From Fibrivirga algicola (lineage in GTDB: Bacteria; Bacteroidota; Bacteroidia; Cytophagales; Spirosomataceae), in NCBI RefSeq assembly GCF_011742925.1, contig NZ_WAEL01000011.1:62001-126000 (forward strand): DNA of 64,000 nt. The letters run 5' to 3'. The position numbers and the translations under genes are program-made. Of the stretch, positions 18,221 to 27,854 are shown in pieces; position 1 is the first letter of the stretch; each line of letters opens with the position of its first letter. Under the pieces are notes generated by a model. The model saw nothing but the letters and a program-made list of their open reading frames with translations, was not told the origin of the DNA and did not search any database.

Positions 18221-19075
18221 ATGGAGACTACTAATCCCTTATCAACTGCCACCACTCCGCAGGAAGTAAATACCGGTCCAGGCTCAAAAGAAGCAACGCA
18301 CCGGTCAGACATACAGACTACCAGTGAGTTGCAAAAAGAACTCCCCGTTCGCGACGAATCATTACTGACCCCGGAAGAGCTTCGAATCAAAGAAGCCTTT
18401 CAGGACCGCAACTGGAACGAGATCAAGACATCCGATTCATGGGTGATCTTTAAAGTGTTGGCCGAATTCGTCGAAGGATTTGACAAGCTGGCACAAATTG
18501 GGCCCTGCGTATCTATTTTCGGTTCGGCCCGTACCAAGCCCGACAACCCGTATTACAAAATGACCGAAGAGATCGCGGCCAAACTGGTCCGTCACGGCTA
18601 TGGCGTAATCACCGGCGGCGGACCGGGCATTATGGAAGCGGGTAACAAAGGTGCCTACGAGCAGGGTGGCAAATCAGTTGGTCTAAATATCAAACTACCC
18701 TTCGAGCAGCACAGCAACGTCTATATCGATCAGGACAAAAACATCAACTTCGACTTCTTCTTTGTGCGCAAGGTGATGTTTGTAAAATATGCCCAGGGTT
18801 TTGTGGTTATGCCCGGTGGTATGGGTACGCTCGATGAACTCTTCGAGGCTCTCACCCTGATTCAGACCAAGAAAATTGCGCGCTTCCCAATCGTGCTTGT
18901 GGGCAAATCGTATTGGGAAGGACTCATTAACTGGATCGTAGATACGATGCTAAATGAAGAGCATAACATCAGCCCCGAAGACATGAAACTGATCAGCGTA
19001 GTAGATACCCCCACCGAGGCCGTTAAAGCCATCGATGACTTCTACGACAAGTACCTGATGAAGCCAAACTTCTAA
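18221..19075 (+). CDS. LOG-family (TIGR00730) Rossmann-fold protein
   Basis: 284 residues. After a roughly 85-residue N-terminal extension rich in T, E and P, the LOG core starts at IGPCVSIFGSARTKPDNPYY. Diagnostic motifs: GYGVITGGGPGIMEAGNKGA and VVMPGGMGTLDELFEALT (the PGGxGTxxE nucleotide-binding motif). LOG proteins are phosphoribohydrolases that release nucleobases from nucleotide monophosphates; some activate cytokinins. The bacterial role is often unclear. It ends with its own terminator at 19094. Confidence 0.88.
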   Translation: METTNPLSTATTPQEVNTGPGSKEATHRSDIQTTSELQKELPVRDESLLTPEELRIKEAFQDRNWNEIKTSDSWVIFKVLAEFVEGFDKLAQIGPCVSIFGSARTKPDNPYYKMTEEIAAKLVRHGYGVITGGGPGIMEAGNKGAYEQGGKSVGLNIKLPFEQHSNVYIDQDKNINFDFFFVRKVMFVKYAQGFVVMPGGMGTLDELFEALTLIQTKKIARFPIVLVGKSYWEGLINWIVDTMLNEEHNISPEDMKLISVVDTPTEAVKAIDDFYDKYLMKPNF

Positions 19076-19093
19076 GTGTACGTTTTATCGTTT

Positions 19094-19130
19094 AAACGGG
19101 TAGCCTTTTCAAAGGCTGCCCGTTTTTTTT
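19094..19130 (+). terminator. Terminator of the LOG-family gene
   Basis: Stem AAACGGGTAGCC with GGCTGCCCGTTT (one mismatch) followed by T8. Confidence 0.85.
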
Positions 19131-19174
19131 GTTCTGTCACCCAACACTCTGTGGCAAAAACGGCTCTGTGCACC

Positions 19175-19912
19175 ATGCGTTTTAACCTGACGATCATTCT
19201 ACTGCTGGCTGGTTTGGCAGCGCTGGCTCAGCCTACTATTCAAACGTCCGGCGATTGGATCAACCTGTCAAATACGGCAACCCGTGTGCAACAGGCCCAG
19301 GGTCTGGCGGGTTTCGATATGCACCGTAAACAAGTGCTGGGATCACCTTACGAAGATTCCACGTTCCAGGCCGGCACTATTCGCTTCTACAAGAAGTTGC
19401 CCGGCACCACTGTTGACTCCCTGATTGGGGTCCCCGTCCGCTACGATCTCCAGTTGAACCAGGTCGAAATCAAGGCCGCACCAACCGACATTCGGGTAGC
19501 CACTGCTGCGCAGGTACGTCAGTTTGCGATGAATAACAAAGCACTGAAGGGCATTAGCTATTACGTCAATGTACGGGAGTTCAGCGGCGAGGCGAACCAG
19601 TTGCAGGGCTTCTTTGAGCTGGTTACGCCGGGCAAAGCCCTGTTACTACGCTACCCTTCGGTATCAGTGTCAAAGGCAAACTACAACCTGGCTATGAACG
19701 TCGGCTCTAAAGATGATGAACTGGTCATAAAGCAAGTCTGGTACGTAGCCATGAACCGGCAGGCTGTTCCATTCTCGCCCAGCAAAAAAGCACTGCTGGC
19801 ACTCTTTTCCGATAAAGAAGCCCAGTTGACAACCTTCCTGAAAAACCAGAAGCCCGACCTCAAAACCAGGTCGGGCTTAGCCTCGGTATTTGCCTTTTAC
19901 AACGACCTGTGA
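19175..19912 (+). CDS. Secreted protein of unknown function
   Basis: 245 residues from the ATG at 19175; the frame extends upstream across the terminator and is discounted. A signal peptide is clear (RFNLTIILLLAGLAALAQ). The mature part has no domain that I recognise: VLGSPYEDSTFQAGTIRFYK, GVPVRYDLQLNQVEIKA, AAQVRQFAMNNKALKGISYY, FFELVTPGKALLLRYPSVSV. Its stop codon ends at 19912, directly abutting the stop of the convergent LRR gene at 19913, and an 11-bp perfect hairpin lies inside its last codons. Confidence 0.6.
   Translation: MRFNLTIILLLAGLAALAQPTIQTSGDWINLSNTATRVQQAQGLAGFDMHRKQVLGSPYEDSTFQAGTIRFYKKLPGTTVDSLIGVPVRYDLQLNQVEIKAAPTDIRVATAAQVRQFAMNNKALKGISYYVNVREFSGEANQLQGFFELVTPGKALLLRYPSVSVSKANYNLAMNVGSKDDELVIKQVWYVAMNRQAVPFSPSKKALLALFSDKEAQLTTFLKNQKPDLKTRSGLASVFAFYNDL
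19850..19878. terminator. Hairpin inside the 3' end of the coding sequence
   Basis: Perfect 11-bp stem AAGCCCGACCT/AGGTCGGGCTT with a seven-base loop, located 34 bases before the stop of the secreted-protein gene. No T run follows on the plus strand. Because the two convergent stop codons touch, this may be the only terminator-like structure for the facing LRR gene. Confidence 0.45.
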
Positions 19913-21337
19913 TCAATAGAACACTTCTGTCTTATTGGTTTCCAGCGCCTCGATCAGTTGCGCATAGGGTCCCGATTTGGCATCGTTGCTGGTGAGTGGA
20001 TTGCTGCGGATGTAAAATTTCTTCAGGCTTTTTAGCCCAACCAGCGAGGTGGGCAGGGTTTGCAGGTTGTTGTTGCTGATATCCACCGACTCCAATGTGT
20101 TGAGACCGAGCAGCACAGTGGGTACGTCGCTGAACTGGTTGTAGCCAATATCAAGGACCTGCAACGAGGCCAGTTTGCCAAACGCGTTGGGTAGTTGGCT
20201 CAGCTTGTTATGATGCGCAAACAACGTACCTAGCCGCTTTAGCCGAGCCAGTTGCGGGGGTAGTACAGTGAGCTTGTTGTTGGAAATCGCCAGTTGCTCC
20301 AGCCGCTTCATCCGGCCAATTTGCCGGGGCAGTTCGGTCAGTTGATTGTAATACAGATCGAGCACCTGAACGTGCTTCAACCGCCTGATCTGCTTCGGCA
20401 ACGAGGTTATTCCCGCATTATACAGGTTAAAATCGTTGAGTTTTCTTAATCCGCGCAACGGTTTCAGGTTCAACGTAGCCAGGTTGTTATTGCCCATCCA
20501 GAGGCTTTCCAGCTGTTTACAGTGATGCACCGATGCCGGAATACGGGTGAGCTTATTACCCTGGAGCGTCAACGCCGTCAGCCGCGCATTCTTTGTAATA
20601 AACACACTGTCATCGCCAATATTGTTGAAGAGTACGCTCAGCCGGCGTAGGCTGGGGATCTCGGCCGTGAGGCGGGCGGGTAACTGCGTCAGCTGATTTT
20701 TAGACAGATCAAGTTCTTCGAGGTTCGGAAACCGATACACCAGCTCTGGTACGGTTGTCAGCCCCAGCTGATTGAAATGCAGGTACTTCACCGTGTCGGG
20801 GCGAGTGGTCTTGCGGGCGGCTTCGAGCGTGCTGACTGTGCTGTCGCCGGAACGTACCCGCCGCGTTTCGCTCATCATTGGCCGGCCATACGAACTCGCA
20901 AAACTCGTGCGAAACGGCTTCGAGACGGCAACTGGCAGCGTCGCTTCCCGGTAGTACACCGTCAGCCGGCTGATCAGCTCCTGTTGTAGTTTATCGGGCA
21001 CAACACCCATTGGCTTCACGATCACCCAGACGGCCTTACCGTTTCCCTGCACATATTCGTCGACCTGGTACCAGAAACCGTAGGACGGCATGGCTCCCTG
21101 ACTCTCGATCGACGCGAACCGACTCCGGTCAAACTCGGCCTTTACTGCATACAGCGCCTTTCGCTGCTCGGCGGTCATACCTCCCATTAGCGCATTGAGC
21201 GACACGTATTCCGAAGCCAGTCGCACCGGACTAATGTTGTATTTCGCCGTATCGGCGTGGAGCAATACGGTAACCTGAGCGCGGACAGACAGGCAACCAA
21301 AGAAGAAAATAGTCAGGGCAAGCCGAAATAGTGTCAT
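19913..21337 (-). CDS. Secreted leucine-rich-repeat protein
   Basis: 474 residues from the ATG at 21337 (earlier in-frame starts precede the signal peptide TLFRLALTIFFFGCLSVRAQ). Residues about 25-190 form a domain that I do not recognise (ISPVRLASEYVSLNALMGGM, YGFWYQVDEYVQGNGKAVWV). From about residue 185 come some eleven LRRs of the 23-residue bacterial type, for example LEELDLSKNQLTQLP, VQVLDLYYNQLTELPRQI and LEQLAISNNKLTVLP, and a short cap. The protein is probably periplasmic or surface-exposed and binds protein or glycan partners. It sits downstream of the giant T9SS cargo gene on the same strand but behind a terminator. Confidence 0.8.
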   Translation of the reverse strand: MTLFRLALTIFFFGCLSVRAQVTVLLHADTAKYNISPVRLASEYVSLNALMGGMTAEQRKALYAVKAEFDRSRFASIESQGAMPSYGFWYQVDEYVQGNGKAVWVIVKPMGVVPDKLQQELISRLTVYYREATLPVAVSKPFRTSFASSYGRPMMSETRRVRSGDSTVSTLEAARKTTRPDTVKYLHFNQLGLTTVPELVYRFPNLEELDLSKNQLTQLPARLTAEIPSLRRLSVLFNNIGDDSVFITKNARLTALTLQGNKLTRIPASVHHCKQLESLWMGNNNLATLNLKPLRGLRKLNDFNLYNAGITSLPKQIRRLKHVQVLDLYYNQLTELPRQIGRMKRLEQLAISNNKLTVLPPQLARLKRLGTLFAHHNKLSQLPNAFGKLASLQVLDIGYNQFSDVPTVLLGLNTLESVDISNNNLQTLPTSLVGLKSLKKFYIRSNPLTSNDAKSGPYAQLIEALETNKTEVFY

Positions 21338-21413
21338 GTAGTTTTCCGGAAACATGTACGTCATAGATGCAGCAGCAACAACGATTCCATAACAGATCGT
21401 GGCAGCCACTAAA

Positions 21414-21446
21414 AGAAGAGCCCAACACGTATCGTTGGGCTCTTCT
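21414..21446 (-). terminator. Terminator of the large T9SS cargo gene
   Basis: Perfect 13-bp stem AGAAGAGCCCAAC with its complement; on the minus strand it is followed by a short T run. Confidence 0.8.
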
Positions 21447-21536
21447 GAATGCGCTACTAACTAATTTTTAACCAACTGACTATCATCTAATTGGGGTGAT
21501 AGCGAAACAAACTTCTGCTGTTGACCAGTAACGCCA

Positions 21537-24500
21537 CTACTGTTTTACTACTTTAAACTGGCTGCGACGTCCCTCCTGCTCGGCAGTCAGAATGTAGACG
21601 CCCGCCGGCAGCGTACTCAGGTCGAGGCGATGCTGGAGTTTCCCTTGCCGAACTGGCCCAACCGACTGCTGTACCAACGTACCCGCCACCGTATGCAGCC
21701 CCACCAGCACATCGCCCCGGCCAGACAGGTCGCCTTCGAGTTGTAGCCAGCCCGCCGTGGGGTTAGGCCAGGTACGTACCTGCAAGGGTAAAGCCGGTTC
21801 GGTAGCCAGCAGCCTGGACACGGTGATCAGGACCGTACCGGTAGCCGTACCCAGGCCGCATTGGTTATTGCGCACTTCCATAAGCCTAAAACCAATCGTT
21901 GTATCGGGCTTCACCGTCAGTGTGTAAGGCGTCGTATTGGAACTGAACGTTCGTGAGCCAAAAAAGTCGGAGATCACAAACTGCCAGGGTGGCATTCCTG
22001 TCAGTGCCACGCTGATACGGGTAGAGTCCCCCTTAAAAATAGACGAGTTACCAGAAAGCGTCCCCGTAGGCGACAGCCGAACAGCCAGGCCCTGAGTAGG
22101 CGATGAGCCTATATGCTGCGGGCTACTCGATCCGATCCTCAGCAGATACCGGTCGCTGGCGGGTAAATCAGTGGGAACGGTGACGGTAAGTTGCGACACG
22201 CCGCTCACCGTGGGCAAGGTGCGAATGGTAGCGCCGGTAGAGTCGGTAAGGTAGGCTGTAAACGTATTAGTGTTGCTAAATACACCGGTTGTGGTTAGGT
22301 AGACCAGATACTGCCGCCCCGTGCAATACGTACCTACGCTGAGCGTTGGCCGAATGGTGACGCTGGAAGCCGGAAGGACAGAAACAGAAACAACGCCCGT
22401 TGATGTGCCAACGCCGCATTGGTTGGCCACACTACTGATCGAGTAACTCCCCGTTTGAGTAAGCCGAACAAGTGCGTAATAGTAGTTGTAGGATGAGTTG
22501 ATGACGCTCAACCCAGTAGGTGTACTGAGCGTCACCGTGTAAGGCCCGGTAGCCTGTGAGCCAAGTACCAATTCCTGTACGTCTCCTTCATACGCTACTC
22601 GTGTAACGGCAGTAAGACTAACACTAACCGGTGCATCTACGCTCAGGGTAAAGCCAAACAAAGTGGTAGCTGGAGCCGAAGCCTGTAGCTGAACACTATA
22701 CAAGCTTGGCTTCAGGATTGGGCTCACCGTAAACGACACTACCCCATTCAACGCTGAGGTTTCAGTCAACAGTGTCCGGGCCTGCGAACTGTTATAATTA
22801 TCGACCAGGTAAACAGACAATTTATTGCCCGCTTCGTAATCACCCGCTGCGGCATAAGTGAAGGATACGGTCTGCCCCACACAGGCACTCGTTCTGTTTG
22901 TTCGAAGCAACGCCAGGTAGGGTTTTTCGGTGACTTTTATCTGTCCCGTTGCCCGACCATACCCACAGCTGTTATAGGCACTGACAACGCTATACGTACC
23001 CGGTTGACTTACGTAGTAGGAGGTGCCACTGGAATACACACTCGTTTTTGTCACCGTTGTCCCACTAGCCAGAATAGCCGTGGCATCGGATGACAAATCG
23101 AACAGCTTAACTTCGGCCGAATATGAGTTGTTACGGTCAATCTGAATAGCGGTTGCCCCACTGGGTGTTGTCAGAACCACGTCGGGCGCTGATCTGATCA
23201 ATAATTTACTCTCAGACCGGACACCGGACACCAACGTGTTATTAAGCAGGTAAGCGACCCGGTAGTACACCTGTTTATTGGTCAATGAAGCAGGAAGCAT
23301 TACCGTCAACGGACTGACTGACCCCGAAGTAGGCGCCGTTTGCCAGGTAATTAAATCGTCTGAAAACTGCACCACGTAAGACGCACTTGCCGGTATAGTG
23401 CCATATTGTGAATAAGGCACCAGCACCGGCGATTGTACACATACCTGCGAGACATTCACCCCCCCGGTTCTGAGAAGAGTGGGTACCACCTCAGCGATGG
23501 CAGGCCCCGACGTAATTGTTGCCGATGTGCCGCAGGCATCTGTAACCCGAACCAGGCTAAAACTAGTCGTCGTCATGGGTTGAAATATAGCCTGAAACCC
23601 ATAATCGGACTGCCCTTTACTGCCGTTAGCCAATTCATACTGGTAGGGGCTACGCCCACCGTTAAAGTTGGTTTGAACAGTAACAAACTGGCCCGCCGCC
23701 ACAGTTAGCGACTGGCTAGTTGAGCCAACACTATTAGCCGTATAAATATTGGAAGTTGCCGTTGGGAGGCCGCTGACAAAATAGTATAGCTCGTTGCTTC
23801 TCGTGACCGGACTGGTCGACGACAGGCGAACCTGGTAGGAGCCCACCTGGGTAGGCAGCAGAAAAGATACCTCTTCCAAACTCGTAAATGACTGTACAGG
23901 TGAGCCCGAAAAGCCTCCATTAGCAGCAGATATTTCTAACTGAAATTGATTGTCGGCGTTGAAATTTCCTGACGGATAGGCATTTAGCCATTCTCGGCCT
24001 CCAAGACAGGGACTTTGCCCGGTCTGGTTCACTTTAGCCAGCGTAATACCCGTTTGGCTCGCTGCTGGATTCAGCACCGTAACCGTGGTGCTACTACGTT
24101 CCAGATTTTCTGAGCATTCATTTTTTGCCGAAATAATGGTAAACGTGGCCGTTTTAGCTACGTAGATCGGCAGGTAATATTGGCTGTAGTATATTGAACT
24201 CGGTCCGGGATTTACGATGTATCGTTCGCCGTTCTGAAACTGTATGGTCGTTGTGCTTCCTGATGTTACATACAACCCAATAAACTGCTGCCCCGCGTTC
24301 TGCACCGTTTGCTGGCTATTAACAAAAGATGCCTTCGCTGCGGCTCTAACCGTTAGCGGCAGTTGAGCTGTAGAGATCAGCGTATCAACCTGCGCATTGC
24401 GAAGCTGCAATGACTGACTCTGAACCGGCGTGCTGGACGTAGGGGGCGTAAAAACCAGTTGCCCGGGTTTAGTTACCACCGCATCGGCCCTGTAAGTACT

Positions 24501-25814
24501 GCCGTACTGAATCCGGAGTTGGGCAGGAAGTGTATAGCCAGGCGTTGTAGTGTAATAAAGTGTCACCGGCTGACCGGCACAAACCTGCGAGGTCGACAGG
24601 GAATCGATCCGCAGGCCAGGACGTACCTGAATGGTGGCCGAACGACTACCGTAGCTCACCCCTTCGCTGCACACGCCACTGTACGAAACAATACTGTAGG
24701 ACGTAGTGGCGGTTGGGGCGACCGATGTTAGTACAGACCCGCCGAAATTACTACTGTTATAGATAGAGACCTGACGGCCGTCACTCAGGAAAACATCAGC
24801 CGATGCCGACGAAGTAAAGCTGAGTATCAGCGACGTCTGCCCGCCAAATGGCATCGACACAGGTGCTCCCGATAAAGAGAGCCGGGGTGATGAATCCAGA
24901 TTGAAGGTTGAACCGTCGCGGTAAAAGGCCGATAGCGTACCTGATTTCGAATAAATTCTGAGCTGATACCCATAGTTGTACGAACCGATGGCCTGTTTAG
25001 GCAGGCTAACCAGCAATGGGCTTGTCGTGCCACTCACAGGCACTGAAATAGATCGGTTACCGTCATTCGTACTAATCAATTCAGCCTCGAACGTCGTGTT
25101 CGGCGGTAATGGCGCTGTGGTAGAAAAGTAAACCGGTAATTCGGAGCCTAGGCAAGCGCTTTCGTTACCCCGACCGATTAGCTGAAAGCCAACAGCATTG
25201 ATCGGCACAGTAGTGCTACCACTCACTGGACCTGTACCACAGGCATTTACCACCCTGGCCAGGCTATATGTAGTCGTTTGAGCAGGGTATACCGGAAAAT
25301 CGCTGCTGCTGATGTAATCGTTATAGCTAACTAACCGGGTACTATCCTGTAACACAAGCGTGTATGGACTTCCACCGGTTATCGCCATAGTCAGGTTTAC
25401 CGTGGTATAGGGATTTACCGGTGTATTTCGGGCGGTGCTACCTGTAATCTGCGCCGTTGGTTTGGCAGCGATTTTAAACGAATAACTGTATGAACTAACT
25501 ATCAATGGCTTGTCTGCCAGCACTCGAACCACATAGCTGCTTCCCGGCGCACTGGATGCGGGCAGTACAACAGTGGCCGGACTACTGGTAAACGAGCCGG
25601 GTAAATCGATGTACGAGCTGCCATAGTTGTTTGATAATTGCACCCGAAAACTGTTACCGGTTGCGAACGTACCTGAGGTAGTAAAGAACACGTCAACTGC
25701 AGAACCCGCACAGACTGTACTGCCTGAACCGATTTGTTGAACGCTGATCGATTGTCCTACGGCCAGAAAAGGTAGAAGCAACAACAAACCAGTTAGGAAG
25801 TAGAGTATACGCAT
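21537..25814 (-). CDS. Large modular T9SS-secreted surface protein
   Basis: 1425 residues with a signal peptide (RILYFLTGLLLLLPFLAVGQ) and a C-terminal type IX secretion sorting domain (VRTWPNPTAGWLQLEGDLSG, LSTLPAGVYILTAEQEGRRS, ending FKVVKQ). Between them I count seven repeats of about 190 residues. Each begins with a Cys-containing strand such as CAGSAVDVFFTTSG, CLGSELPVYFSTTA, CAGQPVTLYYTTTP, CVGQTVSFTYAAAG or CTGRQYLVYLTTTG, and ends with a second Cys motif such as NACGTGPVSGSTTV, NSCGYGRATGQIKV, NQCGVGTSTGVVSV or NQCGLGTATGTVLI. The modules look Ig-like, rich in S/T and tyrosine. Likely a cell-surface adhesin or matrix protein; ligand unknown. It lies downstream of susD behind a terminator. 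Confidence 0.85.
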   Translation of the reverse strand: MRILYFLTGLLLLLPFLAVGQSISVQQIGSGSTVCAGSAVDVFFTTSGTFATGNSFRVQLSNNYGSSYIDLPGSFTSSPATVVLPASSAPGSSYVVRVLADKPLIVSSYSYSFKIAAKPTAQITGSTARNTPVNPYTTVNLTMAITGGSPYTLVLQDSTRLVSYNDYISSSDFPVYPAQTTTYSLARVVNACGTGPVSGSTTVPINAVGFQLIGRGNESACLGSELPVYFSTTAPLPPNTTFEAELISTNDGNRSISVPVSGTTSPLLVSLPKQAIGSYNYGYQLRIYSKSGTLSAFYRDGSTFNLDSSPRLSLSGAPVSMPFGGQTSLILSFTSSASADVFLSDGRQVSIYNSSNFGGSVLTSVAPTATTSYSIVSYSGVCSEGVSYGSRSATIQVRPGLRIDSLSTSQVCAGQPVTLYYTTTPGYTLPAQLRIQYGSTYRADAVVTKPGQLVFTPPTSSTPVQSQSLQLRNAQVDTLISTAQLPLTVRAAAKASFVNSQQTVQNAGQQFIGLYVTSGSTTTIQFQNGERYIVNPGPSSIYYSQYYLPIYVAKTATFTIISAKNECSENLERSSTTVTVLNPAASQTGITLAKVNQTGQSPCLGGREWLNAYPSGNFNADNQFQLEISAANGGFSGSPVQSFTSLEEVSFLLPTQVGSYQVRLSSTSPVTRSNELYYFVSGLPTATSNIYTANSVGSTSQSLTVAAGQFVTVQTNFNGGRSPYQYELANGSKGQSDYGFQAIFQPMTTTSFSLVRVTDACGTSATITSGPAIAEVVPTLLRTGGVNVSQVCVQSPVLVPYSQYGTIPASASYVVQFSDDLITWQTAPTSGSVSPLTVMLPASLTNKQVYYRVAYLLNNTLVSGVRSESKLLIRSAPDVVLTTPSGATAIQIDRNNSYSAEVKLFDLSSDATAILASGTTVTKTSVYSSGTSYYVSQPGTYSVVSAYNSCGYGRATGQIKVTEKPYLALLRTNRTSACVGQTVSFTYAAAGDYEAGNKLSVYLVDNYNSSQARTLLTETSALNGVVSFTVSPILKPSLYSVQLQASAPATTLFGFTLSVDAPVSVSLTAVTRVAYEGDVQELVLGSQATGPYTVTLSTPTGLSVINSSYNYYYALVRLTQTGSYSISSVANQCGVGTSTGVVSVSVLPASSVTIRPTLSVGTYCTGRQYLVYLTTTGVFSNTNTFTAYLTDSTGATIRTLPTVSGVSQLTVTVPTDLPASDRYLLRIGSSSPQHIGSSPTQGLAVRLSPTGTLSGNSSIFKGDSTRISVALTGMPPWQFVISDFFGSRTFSSNTTPYTLTVKPDTTIGFRLMEVRNNQCGLGTATGTVLITVSRLLATEPALPLQVRTWPNPTAGWLQLEGDLSGRGDVLVGLHTVAGTLVQQSVGPVRQGKLQHRLDLSTLPAGVYILTAEQEGRRSQFKVVKQ

Positions 25815-26001
25815 GAAACGCTTAGTGCTTAAAAGGTGGAGGGAAGTAGCATTATAGGGTTACAAGTATACAGGTTCCGGTTAGCACTGCCAACGCATTG
25901 AGTCACGATAATTTACGTATCAGTATATGTAGTGGTATTGGACAAAACCGGGCCTGTAGAAATTTAGTAGACGGTAGCCCCGGCCTACGTTGACTACAAA
26001 A

Positions 26002-26039
26002 AAACGCGAACCCACCCGCCATCGGGTAGGTTCGCGTTT
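26002..26039 (-). terminator. Terminator after susD
   Basis: Perfect 11-bp stem AAACGCGAACC/GGTTCGCGTTT, loop 16 bases, followed on the minus strand by a T run. The remaining 180 bases up to the T9SS gene start show nothing I recognise. Confidence 0.8.
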
Positions 26040-26067
26040 GGGCTAACAACCTGGCAAGAGTCGTTGC

Positions 26068-27837
26068 TTACCAGCCAGGGTTTTGCTGTAGTTTAGGATT
26101 GGTAATGATATCACCTGATGGAATAGGGTAGTAATAGTGCTTGTCTGTCCAGACGCGGGGAATGTTGTTCAGCCACGTTAATTCACCAGACGTAGTCCCC
26201 TTTATCAGCTGCGAATTGGGTTTCCCTCCCACCAGGGGCGACACCTCAACGTAGGTTACACCGGCCACCCTGGGCGGCAGAGTCTTGTAGAAAGCCACAT
26301 CCAGTATACCGTCCTCATTCAGATCGAGCGGGGTATCCAGGGCGGGAACGTACATACCGTTCCACTCCATTTTCATCAGCTCACCCCGCCGCCAGCGCAC
26401 GATATCATCGAAGCGAAAGCCTTCCAGACAGAGTTCAATTCCGCGTTCTCGGCGAACTTCCAACAGCGATGGATCTGCTATACCGGGAAAATAGGTCTCC
26501 TGCAAATACGGATCAGCAACGGTTGGTTTGGCCGTCAGCCCGCCCGTGATACCAGCCCTCTTGCGCAAAGCTCCAATGGTCAATGCCCAATCGGCATCAG
26601 TCAACGTACCCAGTTCGGCTTTGGCTTCAGCATAGTTGAGCAGCACCTCGGCATACCGGAAGATGCTCACCGAGTTGATGTTCAGGTCGCGGGTGTCATA
26701 ATACATGTCATCAAGCGCCCATTTGATCGGCATATATCCCGTGAAGGTGTACGAGAACAGCGGCGGCGCAGGAACCAGTACACCCGAGTTTACCCGCTTG
26801 TAATCGCCCGTACGAATGGTTTGCTGCAGGCGCCGGTCGCGGCCTTTCACCTCCTCCTTAAACAGCATGGTCTTGTAGGCCGGGTCATTGGTATAGGGCG
26901 TACCGTCGATTTTCAGGTATGTGTTAATGAAGCTTCGGATGAAACTCGCCTTATCGCCATAGGTGCCGCTGGTCCAGTACCAGTTGCCGTCGTTCAGGTT
27001 GTTCAGGGCCAGATCGCACACCGCCGAAAGCATCACCTCAGTACCAATCGGAGCCGGGTTAATGAATACCTGCCGATATGATTTGTCGGTGCCAGCACCA
27101 TCATATAGCTTATACCCCGCCTCATCCATTACCTTTTTGGCTGCCACCGCCGCCTGGTTCAGCAGGCCGGGGGCCGAGCTGGTCAGGCCCAGGCTGGTGT
27201 GGTATTTCCGGAACGTACCTTCATGCAGCGCAACACGGGCTTTAAAAGCATAGGCCACGTACCTGGTAATCAGGCTACGCGAGGGTTCGCTGGCGGCGGT
27301 GATGTTGGCGCAGGCATAGTCGAGATCGGCCAGTACCGAGTCCATCACCATCACCCGCGAATCGCGCCCTTTGGTAAGCTGCTCGGTGTCTTTTACATCC
27401 AGCGCCTTATTGATCCAGGGTACGTCGCCAAACCGTTTTACCTTATCGAAATAAAACCAGGCTCTGAAAAACCGGGCAATACCGAGGTAGTTTTTCCGGA
27501 TAGCCAGCGGCACATTCGGGTCATTGCAGTTCTGAATGAAGTAATTAATGTTCCGCAGTTCCGACCACGACCAGCCTGTACTTACCTGAGGACTGTAGTT
27601 GCCTTCCGTAATAAACGCCGGGCTCTCGCGCCGGGCCAGGTAATCCGACATGGCGTCGGCCCGGTGCAGGTTTTTGCCGTTCAGGATATTGTAGAACGAA
27701 TTGGTATAGAGCACCAGTCCATTTTCGCTGCCAAATATGGGCCCTTTGGTGGTGGTTGCTTCTGGCACTTCTTCCAGGTTACAACTCAGCACCAGCAGGG
27801 AAAGCAGGGTTAAACACGTTATTTTCAATTTCATCAT
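26068..27837 (-). CDS. SusD/RagB family nutrient-binding lipoprotein
   Basis: 589 residues with a lipoprotein signal (LTLLSLLVLSCN). The N-terminal TPR-like SusD region is visible (YLGIARFFRAWFYFDKVKRF, GDVPWINKALDVKDTEQLTK), as is the C-terminal SusD signature (FRYAEVLLNYAEAKAELGTL, VRRERGIELCLEGFRFDDIV, RWRRGELMK). SusD proteins cover the SusC pore at the outer membrane and bind the glycan. Its ATG is 17 bases after the susC stop, so the two form a tight operon. No glycoside hydrolase or regulator is adjacent, so the substrate is not indicated. Confidence 0.93.
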   Translation of the reverse strand: MMKLKITCLTLLSLLVLSCNLEEVPEATTTKGPIFGSENGLVLYTNSFYNILNGKNLHRADAMSDYLARRESPAFITEGNYSPQVSTGWSWSELRNINYFIQNCNDPNVPLAIRKNYLGIARFFRAWFYFDKVKRFGDVPWINKALDVKDTEQLTKGRDSRVMVMDSVLADLDYACANITAASEPSRSLITRYVAYAFKARVALHEGTFRKYHTSLGLTSSAPGLLNQAAVAAKKVMDEAGYKLYDGAGTDKSYRQVFINPAPIGTEVMLSAVCDLALNNLNDGNWYWTSGTYGDKASFIRSFINTYLKIDGTPYTNDPAYKTMLFKEEVKGRDRRLQQTIRTGDYKRVNSGVLVPAPPLFSYTFTGYMPIKWALDDMYYDTRDLNINSVSIFRYAEVLLNYAEAKAELGTLTDADWALTIGALRKRAGITGGLTAKPTVADPYLQETYFPGIADPSLLEVRRERGIELCLEGFRFDDIVRWRRGELMKMEWNGMYVPALDTPLDLNEDGILDVAFYKTLPPRVAGVTYVEVSPLVGGKPNSQLIKGTTSGELTWLNNIPRVWTDKHYYYPIPSGDIITNPKLQQNPGW

Positions 27838-27854
27838 TGTAGCCGTTTTAACGC

